From Notospermus geniculatus (Eukaryota; Nemertea; Pilidiophora; Heteronemertea; Lineidae): 64,000 nucleotides of DNA. The position numbers and the translations under genes are program-made. Below, piece after piece: positions 11,308 through 23,645 of this stretch. Under the pieces are notes generated by a model that searched no databases, had not been told where the DNA came from, and worked only from the letters and a program-made list of their open reading frames with translations. Location of the stretch: contig NMRB01000193.1 of assembly GCA_002633025.1 (NCBI GenBank), forward strand, positions 290,976 to 354,975, given 5' to 3'. Position 1 is the stretch's first letter. The number at the start of each line of letters is the position of its first letter.

Positions 11308-14300
11308 CTGTAATCACAGACTAACGAATAAGGTTCGATTGTCCAGTTGCTGAGGAGAGAGGGCAGTTCTTTCTTCGGAGTCAAACTAACAACGTGGTCG
11401 AAGTGTGCCACCACAAAGCCAAAATGACTGATGCGTCCGAGCATATGGTTAGGAAATTATCCCTAAAGAACCACCGTGCCATAGACCACCCGAAGAAAAA
11501 AATAAATAGCATAACTGGTAGTAACCGTTGAGAAGGCGATGGCTAAGTTGTGATTTTTCGACATTTCAAAACATTCAGAAAATCGTGGGGCTTGAAGGTT
11601 TTGTTTCTGGTCCATATGCCTAAACCATGATAATGTGATTTATCGCAATATTGGCAAAAAGGGATAAAGAAAAAAGGATTATTATAACAGCAGCCTAACA
11701 ATAAAATCCTGACGGAACCAACAGGCCAAAAAAACATATGGACCGTAAAAAGATAAGGACCATAATTCGCCATCTCAACTCTGTCAATCCTTTGGCGACG
11801 GCCATTTTGCATTCTTCTGCATTATTTTACCTCCACTGACCGGAGAAGGGACAGTACGGTCCAGCAGACGTTACCATCTTAAAACCCTGATCCAGGGTTT
11901 AAGTCACCATAAAGAACACTAACAACTGCCTCGTAAATTTATCCTTTGTAAACCCATTGTTGCAGTTCTTCTCCAAATTGGCTACATTTTGTTACCAAGA
12001 TTCTACCCCGTGCGGATTAACCTTACATCTCGGATTATCACACTTTAGGACGCACATCTAATAGGTTATCTATACACGATTTAGAAGTCAACGCACCACC
12101 TTTTTGCAAAAATGCATCGGATACCTTCTGGGCGTGGCTCGGTCCATGGCGGACAAGCCAAGGAGAGGGACCTGATTTTATCAGTGACGGCATCACGGTG
12201 GTTGGATCCGGTGACGATTCAGGGAAGGACGGCTGGGTTCCTGGCCAAAGAGGCCGCTGACATCCCGCATCAGTGGCAGATAAAGGCCAATCATCCGCTC
12301 GTTGGGTTCGGAGAATGGCTCATAGAAATCGGCCACTGGAAAGAGAGTCCTGCCCACGATGCCGCGGGTTTGGACACTTTGTCTAAAACAACTGACTGTT
12401 GATTAGCCTTGAATGGACAAGCAGGCCCCATGATGTGAGGGTTCGGGTCTGGGGTACTGACCCTGCAATTAGAGGGGAAATCAGTGCCCTCGGAGTACAA
12501 ATACCACCGTTTTCGGGCCGCTGGGCGGATGAGTTACGCGGCGCTTTTGAAGCAGCAAAAGGATGGACTGTTGTAAAGATAGTGCTAGATTAATGGTCGA
12601 ATTTCGGAAGGTGTCCATGTTGTTACCAAGCCAAGTGTGGTGAATTATTCTATAGATAAAGCACCTTCTTTTCGGGGTGTTAGTTGGACGGAAATCGGGT
12701 TACAATGCAGGAAGATGAAGTAGACTACATGTAGGCTTCGGGAGGCCTCGTACATGTATGTACGTACGAGGCAAAGTGCAAAGTGCATGCATTTGGCGTT
12801 TCAGAAAATATCCCCCTCGCAGCTTTTGAACAAATGCATTGCACTGTAGGAAGACGTTTTTATGCATATGTGCATTATACGTACTGGTATGCACTGTGAA
12901 TGTGTAGGCCTACGTGTATTATACACTTACAAATACTGACTGTGGCTTTTGTTTCTTTACACTCTACGAACGTAATAAACCAGCAAAGAAGACCGGGCAC
13001 GTGCATCGCGCAAAATTTCAGCTCAACCATGAGAGGCGCTATCAGCTGCACGTACAAAATGCACAAAAGGCAGCTGTGCAGCACTTCGCCTGTGCGTTAC
13101 CATCAAAAGCGCGACCTGAAATCCCGAAGGCACCGTGAAAGCACGAGACTTCGTGTGAAAATCACGAGAACGACCAATAACCTCGAGCAACGTGTTGCCG
13201 ATCTGGAGTTAGAACTCGCACAAAACTTGTTAACTAACAGAAAAGGGGAGCAGATATGTTGGGCTCGTTGATTTAATTAAGTCCCCTTCACTCATATCAG
13301 GGCGTAGAATGAGACAATTAGGTACACCAGTGGGGGAGATATTGTAATAAGAATACCTAATGTCCCCCCGGTCTCTAAGTTAATTACATCGCCCATGGAA
13401 ATTTCATATAATATACTTTTAATTAAGTGAAACTTGCTCGTATCCAGTCGGCTGTCGGTCTTTTTCAAAGGCTAATAAAGCGTTAAGAATGAGATTCTCT
13501 GGAGAAAAGAGATTGGAATGTTCTTCAGGGCGAAAGACATGCCCACTCGCCGATCACAATGGAACCAAGATAAAAAGGAAGCCACGAGCTATATTCCCCA
13601 TACATGTTCTGGGCCTCTGTTTAAACTACTGACGGAAATGGATGACATATCGCAAATTGACGATATGCAAAAAGGCAACGCACTTGCAAATAAAAGATAT
13701 ACCTGAAAGCCATATAAATTAAAAGAACAGAAATGCGGAGAAGTTTGGCTTTTGCGAAAACTATCATGTAACATGACGACTTGGAAGAAACGCCTGAAAT
13801 ACAGTCATGTATTGTAATTCTGTTGTTCTTTATATTGACTTTCTGTCTGGCATACCACACTGCGGTTTCGAATATTGGCCTACAGCGCTGTTCCTCCTCC
13901 TTTTTCCGTAAATATATTTTCTTTTTGCAGCGGCATCGCCATACACTGAGTTCCTTATTTCTACATACCAGTAATCTCGTAATAAATTTTACCGTAGCCC
14001 CTAGGTTGGACCCAAAGGGCCTAAAGGTCTAATAAGTCGACACATTCCTGTAATGTAATATTGCATTTCAACGGTTGATAAATGCAGGGAAGACAATATC
14101 CTGACGGAACACAAAGGACCTCAAATCTGACACCACCATTACATTCGTTATGCTTCCTCTGAACTTTTGTATTTCCCCTCCTCGCTTTGTTTACCCCAGT
14201 TGTTGACATCTTTTGAGCGGCAAAACGTTTCCCAAAATGAAAACATCTTCTCAAAGGCTCCATTGAAATGTAGCGATTTTGGTTAGAGCCTGGGGCAGGG

Positions 14301-14928
14301 GTTTTGAAGCTGCCTCGGGGTGCGGGTGTCGCTCAGGGCAATATTTTCACCTCGAAAACTAATGAAGTTTTCTCAAAAATTATTACAAATTCGTTGACCC
14401 AGAAAGCAAAGAGTGCTCTTCTTAGTAATTATTATCGTGTTGACCAAATCAACACAGATAATGAAGGGCATTGATACGGAAATCAAGGTGTGATACTTTG
14501 TTACGTCATCTCCGAATGCCCTTGGCGCACACTCTTTAGCGTCGAACAATGACGTCACTGTACGATTTCCAAAACAGGAATCGCAAAACNACGCCACGTT
14601 GCTAAGTTGACGCGCTATTTTGGCAGAATTTGACTTTAGACTACGCCATTTATGATATTGATAACGATATTGAAAGGGAAATAAAATCAAAATTTTGACA
14701 ATCAGGAGAATGATGCACGATTGTGTTGCAAACCGACACTTCGTGGAACCCGATTTTGAGTGTCTGCGGGAAGTCGTTCTGATGAGATCCGTTGATTTTT
14801 TCCCTCTCCCGACGTCTTTAGTTATCTTTCATCGATGGCATAAAAATCTATCTTTTTTAATGAATCTGAAATGTGTGAATTGTTCCACCCGGACAGATCT
14901 GAAAAGTGTTCATGTACGGTATACTAGT
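11308..14928. other. Mostly unique DNA, no supported gene
   Basis: Short frames occur, including a Kozak-like ATG near 11803 on the minus strand giving about 36 residues with a hydrophobic run, and a plus frame ending 13268 with a weak heptad pattern. None is convincing. A small palindrome lies at 12743-12770 (GCCTCGTAC...GTACGAGGC). A single N is at 14590. Confidence 0.4.
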
Positions 14929-15300
14929 CTGCTGGATGTGAAATCAATTGACTTTCATCTGATACATCTGAAAAGGGTGAATCCTTCGTCTGCTGGATCT
15001 GAAATCAAAGTGATTTTCATCTGGTACATCTGAAAAGGATGAATCCTTCATCTGCTGGATCTGAAATCAAAGTGATTTTCATCTGATGCATCTGAAAAGG
15101 GTGAATCCTTCACCTGCTGGATCTGAAATCAAAGTGATTTTCATCTGATACATCTGAAAAGGGTGAATCTTTCATCTGCTGGATCTGAAATCAAAGTGAT
15201 TTTCATCTGAAATCAAAGTGATGACATGGGTCTGATACATCTGAAAATGGATGGTAATCCGTCTGCTGGGTAGTTCTGTCGTCTGCTGGGTTTGTGAAGT
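14929..15300. repeat. Minisatellite, 61-62 bp unit
   Basis: Units start CTGCTGGATCTG at 14929, 14990, 15052, 15114 and 15176, with degenerate copies to about 15290. Each contains GATTTTCATCTGATAC and ATCTGAAAAGGGTGAATC. The unit length is not a multiple of three and the open frame ends within it, so it is noncoding. Confidence 0.95.
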
Positions 15301-17039
15301 ATGTCTCTTTGTCTTTCTATCCAATATTTACGTTGCCCTCGACTCAATTTGATGCTGTTTTCGTCGTATCAGAAAATATTCATATCCGATTCCTCAATAC
15401 CGATAAAGACACCACTTTCATTCATAAATGACCTACTTATCGGCCAAAAGGAGAGAAATTATACCATCGACAAATATCCAGCGACTGCCGTAGAATCTTA
15501 TTGACATTAATAACCAGAGCAAAGCTTCCGCGCATGATTTTCATATCCGCTGATATTTTAAGCAAACGAATTTCCATTCAGTTTCACTAAATAACAGGTT
15601 GAGGAATGCTTTACTCGTGAGTTTTACAATGGCTCAAAACGCTGATCTAAGAATTATGTGAGCTTATCTCGTTTTATTTTCAAATTAAGCCTATTAGTAA
15701 TAAGTGTCACAACACGGTCTTTATAAACTGTTAACTTTGTCCCGTGACTGTATTTTGGCTTTCGACTTTTGGCAATATTTTCCTCGCGGATGAGTATTGA
15801 GCCATTTTATGATTGTCTGACGCGGGGTATTATTGTGTGTGGAGGATCAGCGCGTGCTGGGTTGAAGAGGGAAGATTTCATGTTAGCATGGGATGACTGT
15901 GGGCGTTTGCTCTGAAGAGAGTACACAGATATCAAGTGTATACAAGCTGTACGGTCCGAGTCCCTTATGCCCGATTGGTCATTTAATTTGGAGATATCGC
16001 ATTTTTCAATATAGAGCAACCATAAGGGCAATGTGCGGTCAATTTGATCAATTCCAATTACAGAATATTGAAGCGAAAATCTCGCCTTAGCATAGTTTTG
16101 AGACACCGACTGAGCGAAAACCAAAAGTACAGAGTGGGCAGCTTTAGCTTTATCAGTAACAAGCGTGGGCACGTTCCATTTTGAAATAATATGGTATTTT
16201 TAGTTTTATGGATGCAGACATTTTTCTCACAGTCCCTTCTAGGAAGTGACACAAATTATAAGTTTTTACCCATACGCTGATACTGGTTCTGAATACTAGT
16301 AGGTTTCTTCAAAATCCCCCCCCCCCCCCGGGTTCTTCTGGTTGGTATGATGAAGCCAAAGGCAGAATTAAGAATATCTTCGAGAAACAGAATGAGTTTC
16401 CGTATTGTAGAAGATGTACAAGAACTTAAAGAATCCATGTACGTATCACATGGGCATAGATGGTACATGTACATGTACTAGTATATGAAAGTTGGATGTC
16501 AGAGAAGCCAATCATCCAATGTAGGCTAGAGTTCCGACAAAACAATGTGGAAGACCCTGAAGCCAACCTAATGCTCTGCTTCGGCCAAGACATGCCAGAG
16601 TTACCGCAAAACCTACGCACATACCCTGAAACCATGAACTCTACATACATTTAATGAACAGTGCAACAACAGTGTACGCGTAGGCCTACATAAAAATGTA
16701 GCGAATTGCGGTCTTAGAATTGAGCCCTGTGGGACACGAGTTTAACATCGTAAATGTATAACCAGGCAGTACATGTACAACCATCTCGAGAAAAAGATAT
16801 TTTTGAGGGATTCAAAAATATTAATGATCGTAATGTGCATTGGCGAGAAAATCAATTGTGGGCCAGACAAACGCAAAAACGTAATATAGATACAAGGGGG
16901 AAAGTTGGCAAAAGGTTAATGATAATGACTTACAAAATTCTTTATCAATCACTAGACGCCTGCATGTGAAGGGTTGGCTGTACCAAATGAATACAGCTTT
17001 GAATGTAGGCCTACTCACCTTTAAATCTCAGGCAACTTT
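15301..17039. other. Unique DNA with short simple repeats
   Basis: A run of C lies at about 16316-16328 and an ACATGT run at 16463-16480. A 121-codon minus-strand frame (15807-16172) lacks an ATG and splice support and is not called. Confidence 0.45.
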
Positions 17040-17215
17040 ATCAGGAAATAAGACGGAGACTGTACTTTAGTGCTGCTCTTGCGTGGTCTCTGTAATGCAC
17101 CTCTCCTTGTACAACATGACCTTAACAGGAACACCTTAGTATCAGGAAATACGGAGACTGTACTTTAGTGCCCTTTTGTACGTGATGTCTCTGTAGTGCA
17201 CCTCTCTCTCTACTA
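17040..17215. repeat. Imperfect tandem duplication, about 102-bp period
   Basis: ATCAGGAAATA, then ACGGAGACTGTACTTTAG and CACCTCTC recur in both halves, which start near 17040 and 17142. The copies have diverged by several bases. Confidence 0.8.
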
Positions 17216-17767
17216 CCTCATCCTACCCTATCTCTCACACCAGAAGGTAAACCAAAATTGGACAGATCACTTTGACATACGACCCGAAAATGTGAATTAT
17301 TAGCCATTAGGACAGCGAACAAGTTAAATGCCTTTCCTTAGTGAACCAATGTGATTGTTCATTTATTTTCCGTGCAAAGGAAAGCATATTGACTTATAGA
17401 AAGTTGTATTTGGTGAGTCTTGTAAACATGAGAACAATTGTCCGCTGGGGTCGATGTCGCCTGTATGTCAAGAGAGAGCCGTTCAGAATAATTTCTCAAT
17501 GGAACCTGTAAGGGGTCAAAGGTTGAGGTCACCACTCAAGTCTTTGAGGTGTAATATTGCATATTTGCGGCAAAATTCCATTGAATAGAACATACTTGGG
17601 TTAAACTCTCTAAGTCAACGAGCAAATTTTGGAGCGCAATCGTCCACAGAGGTGTAAACGCGGAAGAAAACGTTCGCCATAGCTTAGGTATTCGTACGGT
17701 ATCCTACACAGTTCCACCCGCTAAAATATATACATATATTTCATATTATATTTCGTTTTTGGCTGAT

Positions 17768-17794
17768 GGAAGTTGACTTCTTGATATTTATCAT
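17768..17794 (+). repeat. Fragment of the hammerhead-like repeat tail
   Basis: Carries GAAGTTGACTTCTTGATA followed by TTTATCAT, identical to the tail of the copy at 9899 but without the core. This shows that the repeat unit extends beyond the stem-loop. Confidence 0.6.
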
Positions 17795-17849
17795 ATTAAC
17801 CAGAAATACAATTTACCTAATGGTATAGGCTAATGTGTAGACCTGAAAT

Positions 17850-17991
17850 TAGGGAGGTTTAGAAATCAAACGATAAAACGTCAACGTTATTTTCGTACCG
17901 AAAATGCAATATAAAATCTGGTGAATGTGTAGTATGAAAAATAACGTTGTCGTAAAGTTTATGTTTATCGTTTGATTTCTAAAACTCCCTA
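17850..17991. mobile_element. 142-bp MITE flanked by TA
   Basis: Termini are GGGAGGTTTAGAAATC and its inverse GATTTCTAAAACTCCC, bounded on both sides by TA. The arms extend inward through CAAACGATAAA and AACGTTATTTT. A TA target and no coding capacity fit a Tc1/mariner-type non-autonomous element. Its terminus resembles that of the element at 18760. Confidence 0.85.
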
Positions 17992-18759
17992 TTGATGTAT
18001 TTCCGGCGAAACGTTACTATCCATAAACTTCAAAATCACGGATAAGTTTTGCATAGAGTTAGATGTGCTAGACTCTGAATGTGAAAAAAAAAACAAATGT
18101 AAATGTTCTAAAACACGTCATTCTCACTTGAGTGAGAGAAATCACCAATGTTGTGAACAGTGGTTAGGCTAATAAAGACCTAATTAACTGGTTATTGAGA
18201 AAGGAGAGGAAAATTGACGATGGGAAACTAGCATAATGCTAGAAATTGATTCCTAGCCGGAGGTAATGCATACGAGGGTGGATCAATGCTGGCCGGCCAG
18301 CCTGCGGCAGTGTGGGGTGTTCTCACGTCACTCTCGATGAGAGAGAAGTGAAAGGAGGCCCGCGACCGGCTGCTGATGGTGCAGACGAGGAAGTCAGGCC
18401 AAGGAGATCTGTGCGTTCGTTTCTGGACGATTTTGTTCCTGCAAATGGCGATGTTTTGTCCGGTGTGGCAGGAAACGAAATCCCTCAAGTCTACGTCCGG
18501 TTTTATTGTTCAAGGATGCAGTAGTAGGATCATAACCATTCGAATATACTCTTTCACAGTAGCAAACTATTGTAACCCGGACTTGTATTCCAGGACTACC
18601 ATTCCTCTCACACCTGCCACGCCCGAGTACGCTATTCTTTGTGACAGCCACCACTTTTACCAAGCTCCGAAAGATCTTTCGTTCCTCCCCAGCTGCCCAG
18701 TACATGCCTGAAATGTTTCTTCGGATGCTAAAACGTATTTTTTCGGTTTCATATGACAG
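17992..18759. other. Unique DNA, nothing recognised
   Basis: Includes part of a 154-codon minus frame (18394-18858). That frame runs into the MITE arm at 18760 and is treated as chance. Confidence 0.5.
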
Positions 18760-19078
18760 TAGTGAGGTTTCGGAAATCTGACGAAACACGAAGTACGAAA
18801 TACGAAATTCAACTTCATTTCCAGGACCTATTGTATTTCTGGAGATGGTTGGTACCACAAAATGTCCCTGCTGCTAGTACGTCGTTCAGTATACATGTAT
18901 CTTGTAAAAGTTTAATATACACCGTACATGTAACTAAGTCATAAATAGGCTAAAGACGTTCTTGCAGCGGGCGATAGTTGTGGTACCAACCATCTCCTGA
19001 AATACATTACGTCATGGAAATGAAGTCCAATTTCGTATTTCGTACTTCATGTTTCGTCAGATTTGCAAAACCTCACTA
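18760..19078. mobile_element. 319-bp long-armed MITE flanked by TA
   Basis: The left arm (18760-18883) starts TAGTGAGGTTTCGGAAATC. The right arm (18955-19078) is its inverse and ends CCTCACTA. The arms are about 120 bp at high identity and include CGAAGTACGAAATACGAAAT and GAGATGGTTGGTACCAC, around a 71-bp centre with ACATGT words. Ends fit a TA target. No transposase is encoded. Confidence 0.9.
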
Positions 19079-19759
19079 AATGTATACATGTATTTACTGT
19101 AATTGTTTTCCACTATTCTTCCAAAACAGTTGCAGCAGTAGGAAAAACTATTCCATCATTCATGTCATTGGCCTGGCCTAATGATAGTGTCGCTCGGAGC
19201 TTAACTGGAATTCATAACGTTCGGTGGAACATGGCCTCCCTTTCTGCGCAACTGAACCAGGAAATCGTCACGTGTTCCATTGTCTTACCCATCGTCTGCT
19301 CGACTCAATGAATATATCACAATCTTTGTTTAAAGATTTTAATGGCCAGGAATTGAGCAGCGTTTAATCCTCCCCTGTGCACTAAAGCAGTTGCTTTTGT
19401 GTTATTGTATAATACAATCAGAAGAGCTGGCAAAAAATGGGCGAGGCAAAATGAGGGAAAGGTCAAGGTCACTTAATATCTGCGCCTGCGCAAAACAGAA
19501 GAGGCATGTCAATGTCGTCGTTGGCGGACGCGAAAGGGTGACGTTGGTACTTGCAAAAGTCCTCTCTTATCTATTTTTGGTACTATAGGCTACCTAAAAC
19601 AGGGGAAGTAACCCATAGGCCCACACAGTACCTGTAGAACCAGGCCAAGGTGTACTGCACTATAGGCTATTAGAATTTTCCACCGACGTCGTACATGTAA
19701 ATGCATAATTCGCCCTGGCAAGTGCGGAAGAGGCCATCTCAGGCTACTCGTTTTCTAGG
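19079..19759. other. Unique DNA, nothing recognised
   Basis: A short plus frame at 19063-19311 partly overlaps the MITE end and is not called. No repeat was noticed. Confidence 0.45.
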
Positions 19760-19913
19760 CTCACCTTGATGGGGTCTTTTACTTGCCCTTGCAAAGGCAC
19801 AAGGTACGACAGATACTATCCCATGCGACGGACTAGCCGGGGATGATTAATCCCATTCCCAGACTCGAACCTGGAACCTGCCACTTGCTAAGCGAACGTG
19901 CTAACTTCCACAT
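19760..19913 (-). mobile_element. tRNA-derived SINE, interrupted near its head
   Basis: On the minus strand GTTAGCACGTTCGCTTAGC precedes GGTTCCAGGTTCGAGTCTGG. The latter contains a good Pol III B box (GGTTCGAGTCT, at 19859-19871) and the former sits where the A box should be. Sequence downstream continues to about 19760 without similarity to a tRNA. The 5' end is cut by the hairpin at 19914. Confidence 0.6.
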
Positions 19914-20003
19914 TGGGTGATTTCAAAGTTGGTGTTAACACGGTGTTTATAATGCATTAAAGCATTGTAAACACCGTGTTAACACCAACTTTGAAATCAC
20001 CCA
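19914..20003. mobile_element. 90-bp nearly perfect hairpin, inserted beside a SINE
   Basis: TGGGTGATTTCAAAGTTG followed by GTGTTAACACGGTGTTTA pairs with its full reverse complement ending CACCCA. The stem is about 40 bp with a tiny AT-rich loop. It sits at the head of the SINE on the opposite side of the A-box-like region, so it probably inserted there. No coding capacity. Confidence 0.85.
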
Positions 20004-22373
20004 TTATTGTAATGTATCAAGGCTCCTCGGGTAGGAAGGCTCCACTATAGGATATCAGGCCAAGGGTCATTAGGGGTACATTTCTGACGAATCTTTCTTC
20101 TATAAACCATTTCTGGCCCCGGATGCACTTGCCCACATTTTGCCGTTATCATCAGTAGAATTAACACCGGAAAAGGGCAAATGCCGTCGTGAACTTATAC
20201 CCATCAATTTTCTCACCATCTCACACCAGATTTACATACTCCCAGCAAAATATAGCAATTTCAATAAATTTTTCGCTACATTACGCAAGTCATGATTCAC
20301 AAAGACCTTGTCTGCTATAGCATGCGTCGAACACAGTCGACCGCTGTGTACCTGTGTCGGCCCGGTCTAGTAAATCACCCCTTGGGTGAGAAACGGCAGG
20401 GAGATCCGCGACATGGCTGCAAGGCGGAGATAGTATTCAGTGTCGGAAATTTATATGAAAATTGTCATTCTAATGTAGTATGAATTGTTTGCGGACAAGG
20501 CTATAATGCATGCTTATCACTCCGGTACACGCTTAGGCGAGTGCCGTAAAATTCGTCGATTAATAAAAACGGGTTGTTTGGGTTCTTCTGAACAGCAGGT
20601 CAGTGTAAGTCAATGAGTGAGTGGGATGGAGAGGAATTAACCCATTTCTTCATTTTTCGACGTTGTGAGAAGACGTTTTCATTGATTCATTCATTAAAGA
20701 AAGCAGCGGCGACAAAATCAGGGACTTCTCCATTTTCAAGTACAATTTTGTAGTAAGCGATAGAAGGATGAAAAAATGACAAACGCACCTTCATCGCCAT
20801 TCCATCAGACCCATATTCCAAAGAATTATGCGCCTAGTGTTGCACCAATAGGAGCAGTCAGCCGCGCGTATTGCCAAAAGATGGCAGCAAAGTTCTAACG
20901 GGCCAATACACAGGAAAATCCACGTGATTGGTGCTCGATCAATGGATGGGTCCGATATATGCATTGAATTTGGCCGTAGTGACACCTATTGGTCAACTCA
21001 CTGACAGCTCCTATTTAACAAACAAGGCCCCTGCTTACTCATTCGGAGAATCAAGGGGTCGGCACTCACTCCGATGTCACCGCGTACGGTGACGTTTAGG
21101 GAGTGAATGCTGATGAGAACACTGCTACATGTACATGTACTTCAGGATGCGGTGACGTAGGGAGCAAGTGCTAATAAAAAGCACTGACTGCTTCAGAATG
21201 CTCTAATACCAAGCAGCAGAAGATGTTCTGCTGCGACGACAATGCATGTTTTATTTCTGAAATTTTAACCTATTTTTTCTTATTAACCTATTTTTTCTTT
21301 TTTCCTGATGCGATACACTGTACATGTACGTCACAGCTGAAGAAGAGAAGGTCGTATAACATTACGTAACGACGCCATCTGAAAACATTACTTGTCCACA
21401 TGACCGAGCAGTTCAATGCCCGAGCATCACACAGGAAACTGCAACGCGCCCGATGACTTTGAATCACTGAAGGTTTTATTTCTAATAATCTGAAGATGTT
21501 TCCATGAATACGAAATGGCATCTGATGGTCCTATCAAACAGGAACCAGGCGTTTGTGACGTATGGATTGGTTGGCGATAGACTACACGAGTGGGTTGGGG
21601 TAGACTGGACGGTATCACCACTGGAACAGGGCCGTATTTACCTTTTTGGTCCGGGGGGCAGAAGACCTTTTTTGCCCAAAATCCGCATGAAAACAAGATG
21701 ACATTGTAAATGTCTGATGGTTCCCGCTTGTTGAAGAGGACCCTACCGGCATGACAGGCAGTCTGCTGGCAGCCATTTTGATGTGCTCAAATCAAATCAT
21801 CAAGTTTGACCTTGACCTTGACCTCTGATCATCAAGGTCATTGCATAATCAAAATGGGCATCCTCAATAACCTAGTGGGTGATATCATGTCATCCTCTCA
21901 TATCAAGGGAGGGGGATCGAAGTGAACGTCCCCCACCTCCAAGGCCAACTGCAGGCACCAGGCAATAAGACAATTAAAAAACATGGTCTTGGTATCTGCC
22001 AGGAAATTGCATCTACACCGTAGTATTACTTTTCAAAATTTTTCTTAGCAAGAAGGGTTTGACCCTTTCGTCAGCAGGGTTTGCCCAAGGGATCCCATTC
22101 TGCATAATGCATCGTGTAGAAATCGCTAACCTCTTCCTACAAGGGAGGAGAAGCCGAGTCTTGACCTGAACTCAGTGAAGATGAGGGATCCATGCCCCCA
22201 TGAAGTGCTGAGTACGTCCCTGTCGGGAAAATGCAGTATGAAAAGCCAATACGAGACAAGAAACAGGCCATCCACACAGCCTGAGACGGAGCCACGTCTA
22301 TTGCCTGTCCTCTCGATAATCGTCTACATGTCCCGAGGTCTCAATCAATGCAATTCCATTATTGACATATTGT
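20004..22373. other. Mostly unique DNA with small repeats
   Basis: A degenerate tandem pair with period near 80 bp lies at about 21080-21195 (GGTGACGT...AGGGAG, then CACTG). At 21807-21824 TGACCT is repeated three times head to tail. No gene is supported. Confidence 0.5.
21807..21840 (-). promoter_or_regulatory. Cluster of AGGTCA half sites
   Basis: Three contiguous TGACCT words (minus strand AAGGTCAAGGTCAAGGTCA) are followed by TCAAGGTCA at 21832-21840. TCAAGGTCA is the extended half site bound by monomeric nuclear receptors such as the ERR and SF-1 groups in animals. No gene start is known nearby, so activity is unproven and it may be part of a dispersed repeat. Confidence 0.3.
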
Positions 22374-22456
22374 GACTAATTAAATTACTGCTAATTGTTC
22401 TTTCATCAACCAGTGATGCTTGAACAATCAGCATCGTCAACTTTATTAATTAGTAT
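22374..22456. repeat. Imperfect inverted repeat
   Basis: GACTAATTAAA with GCTAATTGTTC on the left is mirrored by GAACAATCAGC and TTATTAATTAGT on the right. It is probably a degraded fold-back. Confidence 0.5.
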
Positions 22457-22548
22457 TGACCCTGATTAAAATGACTGCAGCACCAACCAATCAACTGATG
22501 GCTGATTGATTTGATGGCTGTTTTGAGATGATTCTGTCCGGGAAGATT

Positions 22549-22779
22549 GCGATGAGTAAAGCAAAACGCGATGCCATTGTCTGTAACTGTCCCATCGTGT
22601 GCTGCATCTATATTTATCTTTTTGTCTTTGTCTCTGTTGCATGCGTACCGAGATGCCCGGCCTCAGTGCGACGTCCGACTGACGCAAATGATGTTCTCGG
22701 ACAAATGATAACCAATATCTTCGGGAAAGAGGTACCGCATCAACTTCGAACTACACGGAGCCTCTTCAATTTCATGTGA
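22549..22779 (+). CDS. Small ORF with hydrophobic N-terminal segment
   Basis: An ATG with G at position -3 opens a frame of 76 codons. It begins MSKAKRDAIVCNCPIVCC, passes through a hydrophobic run (IYIYLFVFVSVACV) and ends in a polar tail containing ANDVLGQMITNIFG. The start of the frame used in some translations lies further upstream, but this ATG is the first good one. The pattern could be a signal-anchored or secreted small protein, or a first exon using the GAG|GTACCG donor-like site near 22730. No family is recognised and chance is quite possible. Confidence 0.2.
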   Translation, partial: AMSKAKRDAIVCNCPIVCCIYIYLFVFVSVACVPRCPASVRRPTDANDVLGQMITNIFGKEVPHQLRTTRSLFNFM

Positions 22780-23087
22780 ATTATTTGAGTATAGCAAGAA
22801 CCCGTGGCAATCGGTGATTCTGAATTTGGCCGAGGTTGGAATGCACGGCACGGCTGGAATTGGTGCAACACGTTGTGCGGTAGGGAGAATTTAGAAAGCA
22901 ATCAAACAACACCGTTAAAATTGCTACCGGAACAAAGCTCTCTTTGCAAATTAAATCACCCGTTGCATCAGGATATGGTATCCTCTATTACCATGCCGAA
23001 TTTCGAGGCAAAACAAAGCTTCTACGTGTGACTTTCTTGAGCCGACTTCCAGCATTATTATATAGATAGATCAACGACCCTAAGAAA

Positions 23088-23315
23088 ATGATAACAGGTT
23101 GGATGCACACAGATAACTGCATGCAGGAGAACCTTATTTTGCTGTTAGCAACTTCGATAATTTTCGGATATCACGTGACCTCCGGGAATGACCGAACTCA
23201 TCCAACAATCAAGCAAGAGTTAAAAAACGTTGAAAAAAGAAAATCTTGGGGACATTTTCAACGAAACTCCTGGTTCCTGTGTTATTGTGAACATTGCATG
23301 ATTACGGTTTTGTGA
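23088..23315 (+). CDS. Small ORF, possible secreted peptide precursor
   Basis: An ATG with A at -3 opens 75 codons. After MITGWMHTDNCMQ comes a hydrophobic stretch ENLILLLATSIIFGYHVTSG that resembles a signal peptide. The tail is polar and basic, with an EKRK site (a possible prohormone-convertase site) followed by SWGHFQRNSWFLCYCEHC. A second in-frame ATG sits just before the hydrophobic stretch. It lies 300 bp downstream of another small hydrophobic ORF. Neither matches a precursor I know, and there is no transcript evidence in the sequence. Confidence 0.22.
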   Translation: MITGWMHTDNCMQENLILLLATSIIFGYHVTSGNDRTHPTIKQELKNVEKRKSWGHFQRNSWFLCYCEHCMITVL

Positions 23316-23645
23316 AATTATATTCCTGGCAGACGACAGCCAATCCATCACGTGATGACATTCACAAGGTCATGTTTTCCTTGGGGCTACTGGCTTAGCA
23401 CTCTAATCCGCGGGTGATCACTCTAAAACATGAGCTTGCATCGACCTTGCAAAGAAGAAAGAACCGCTCCCATTTGCGAGGTATTGTTTTATCTTCAAAC
23501 GTCAACATTTTAGGATATCCCTTGTCTCTGGACTAAAAAAAAGACACTCGCGTAAGAATTTCGAAGGATCCGCTACTTGAAATTTCGAAATCTGCGAAGT
23601 GACCGATCAAGTATGGCAAGCCGATTGTCCATTTTCCGGCGTTAA
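23316..23645. other. Unique DNA, nothing recognised
   Basis: No gene, repeat or hairpin of note was seen. Confidence 0.45.

Noticed and set aside
12900-13271. bZIP-like basic and heptad pattern at the end of a 123-codon frame
   Set aside because: The conserved Asn and Arg spacing of bZIP basic regions is absent and the heptads are too few.
14929-15300. CRISPR-like array
   Set aside because: Units are contiguous without unique spacers, and the DNA is eukaryotic. It is a minisatellite.
18394-18858. Minus-strand frame of 154 codons, the longest ATG-like frame free of Ns
   Set aside because: It runs into the left arm of the MITE at 18760 and has no domain or splice support, so it is most likely chance.
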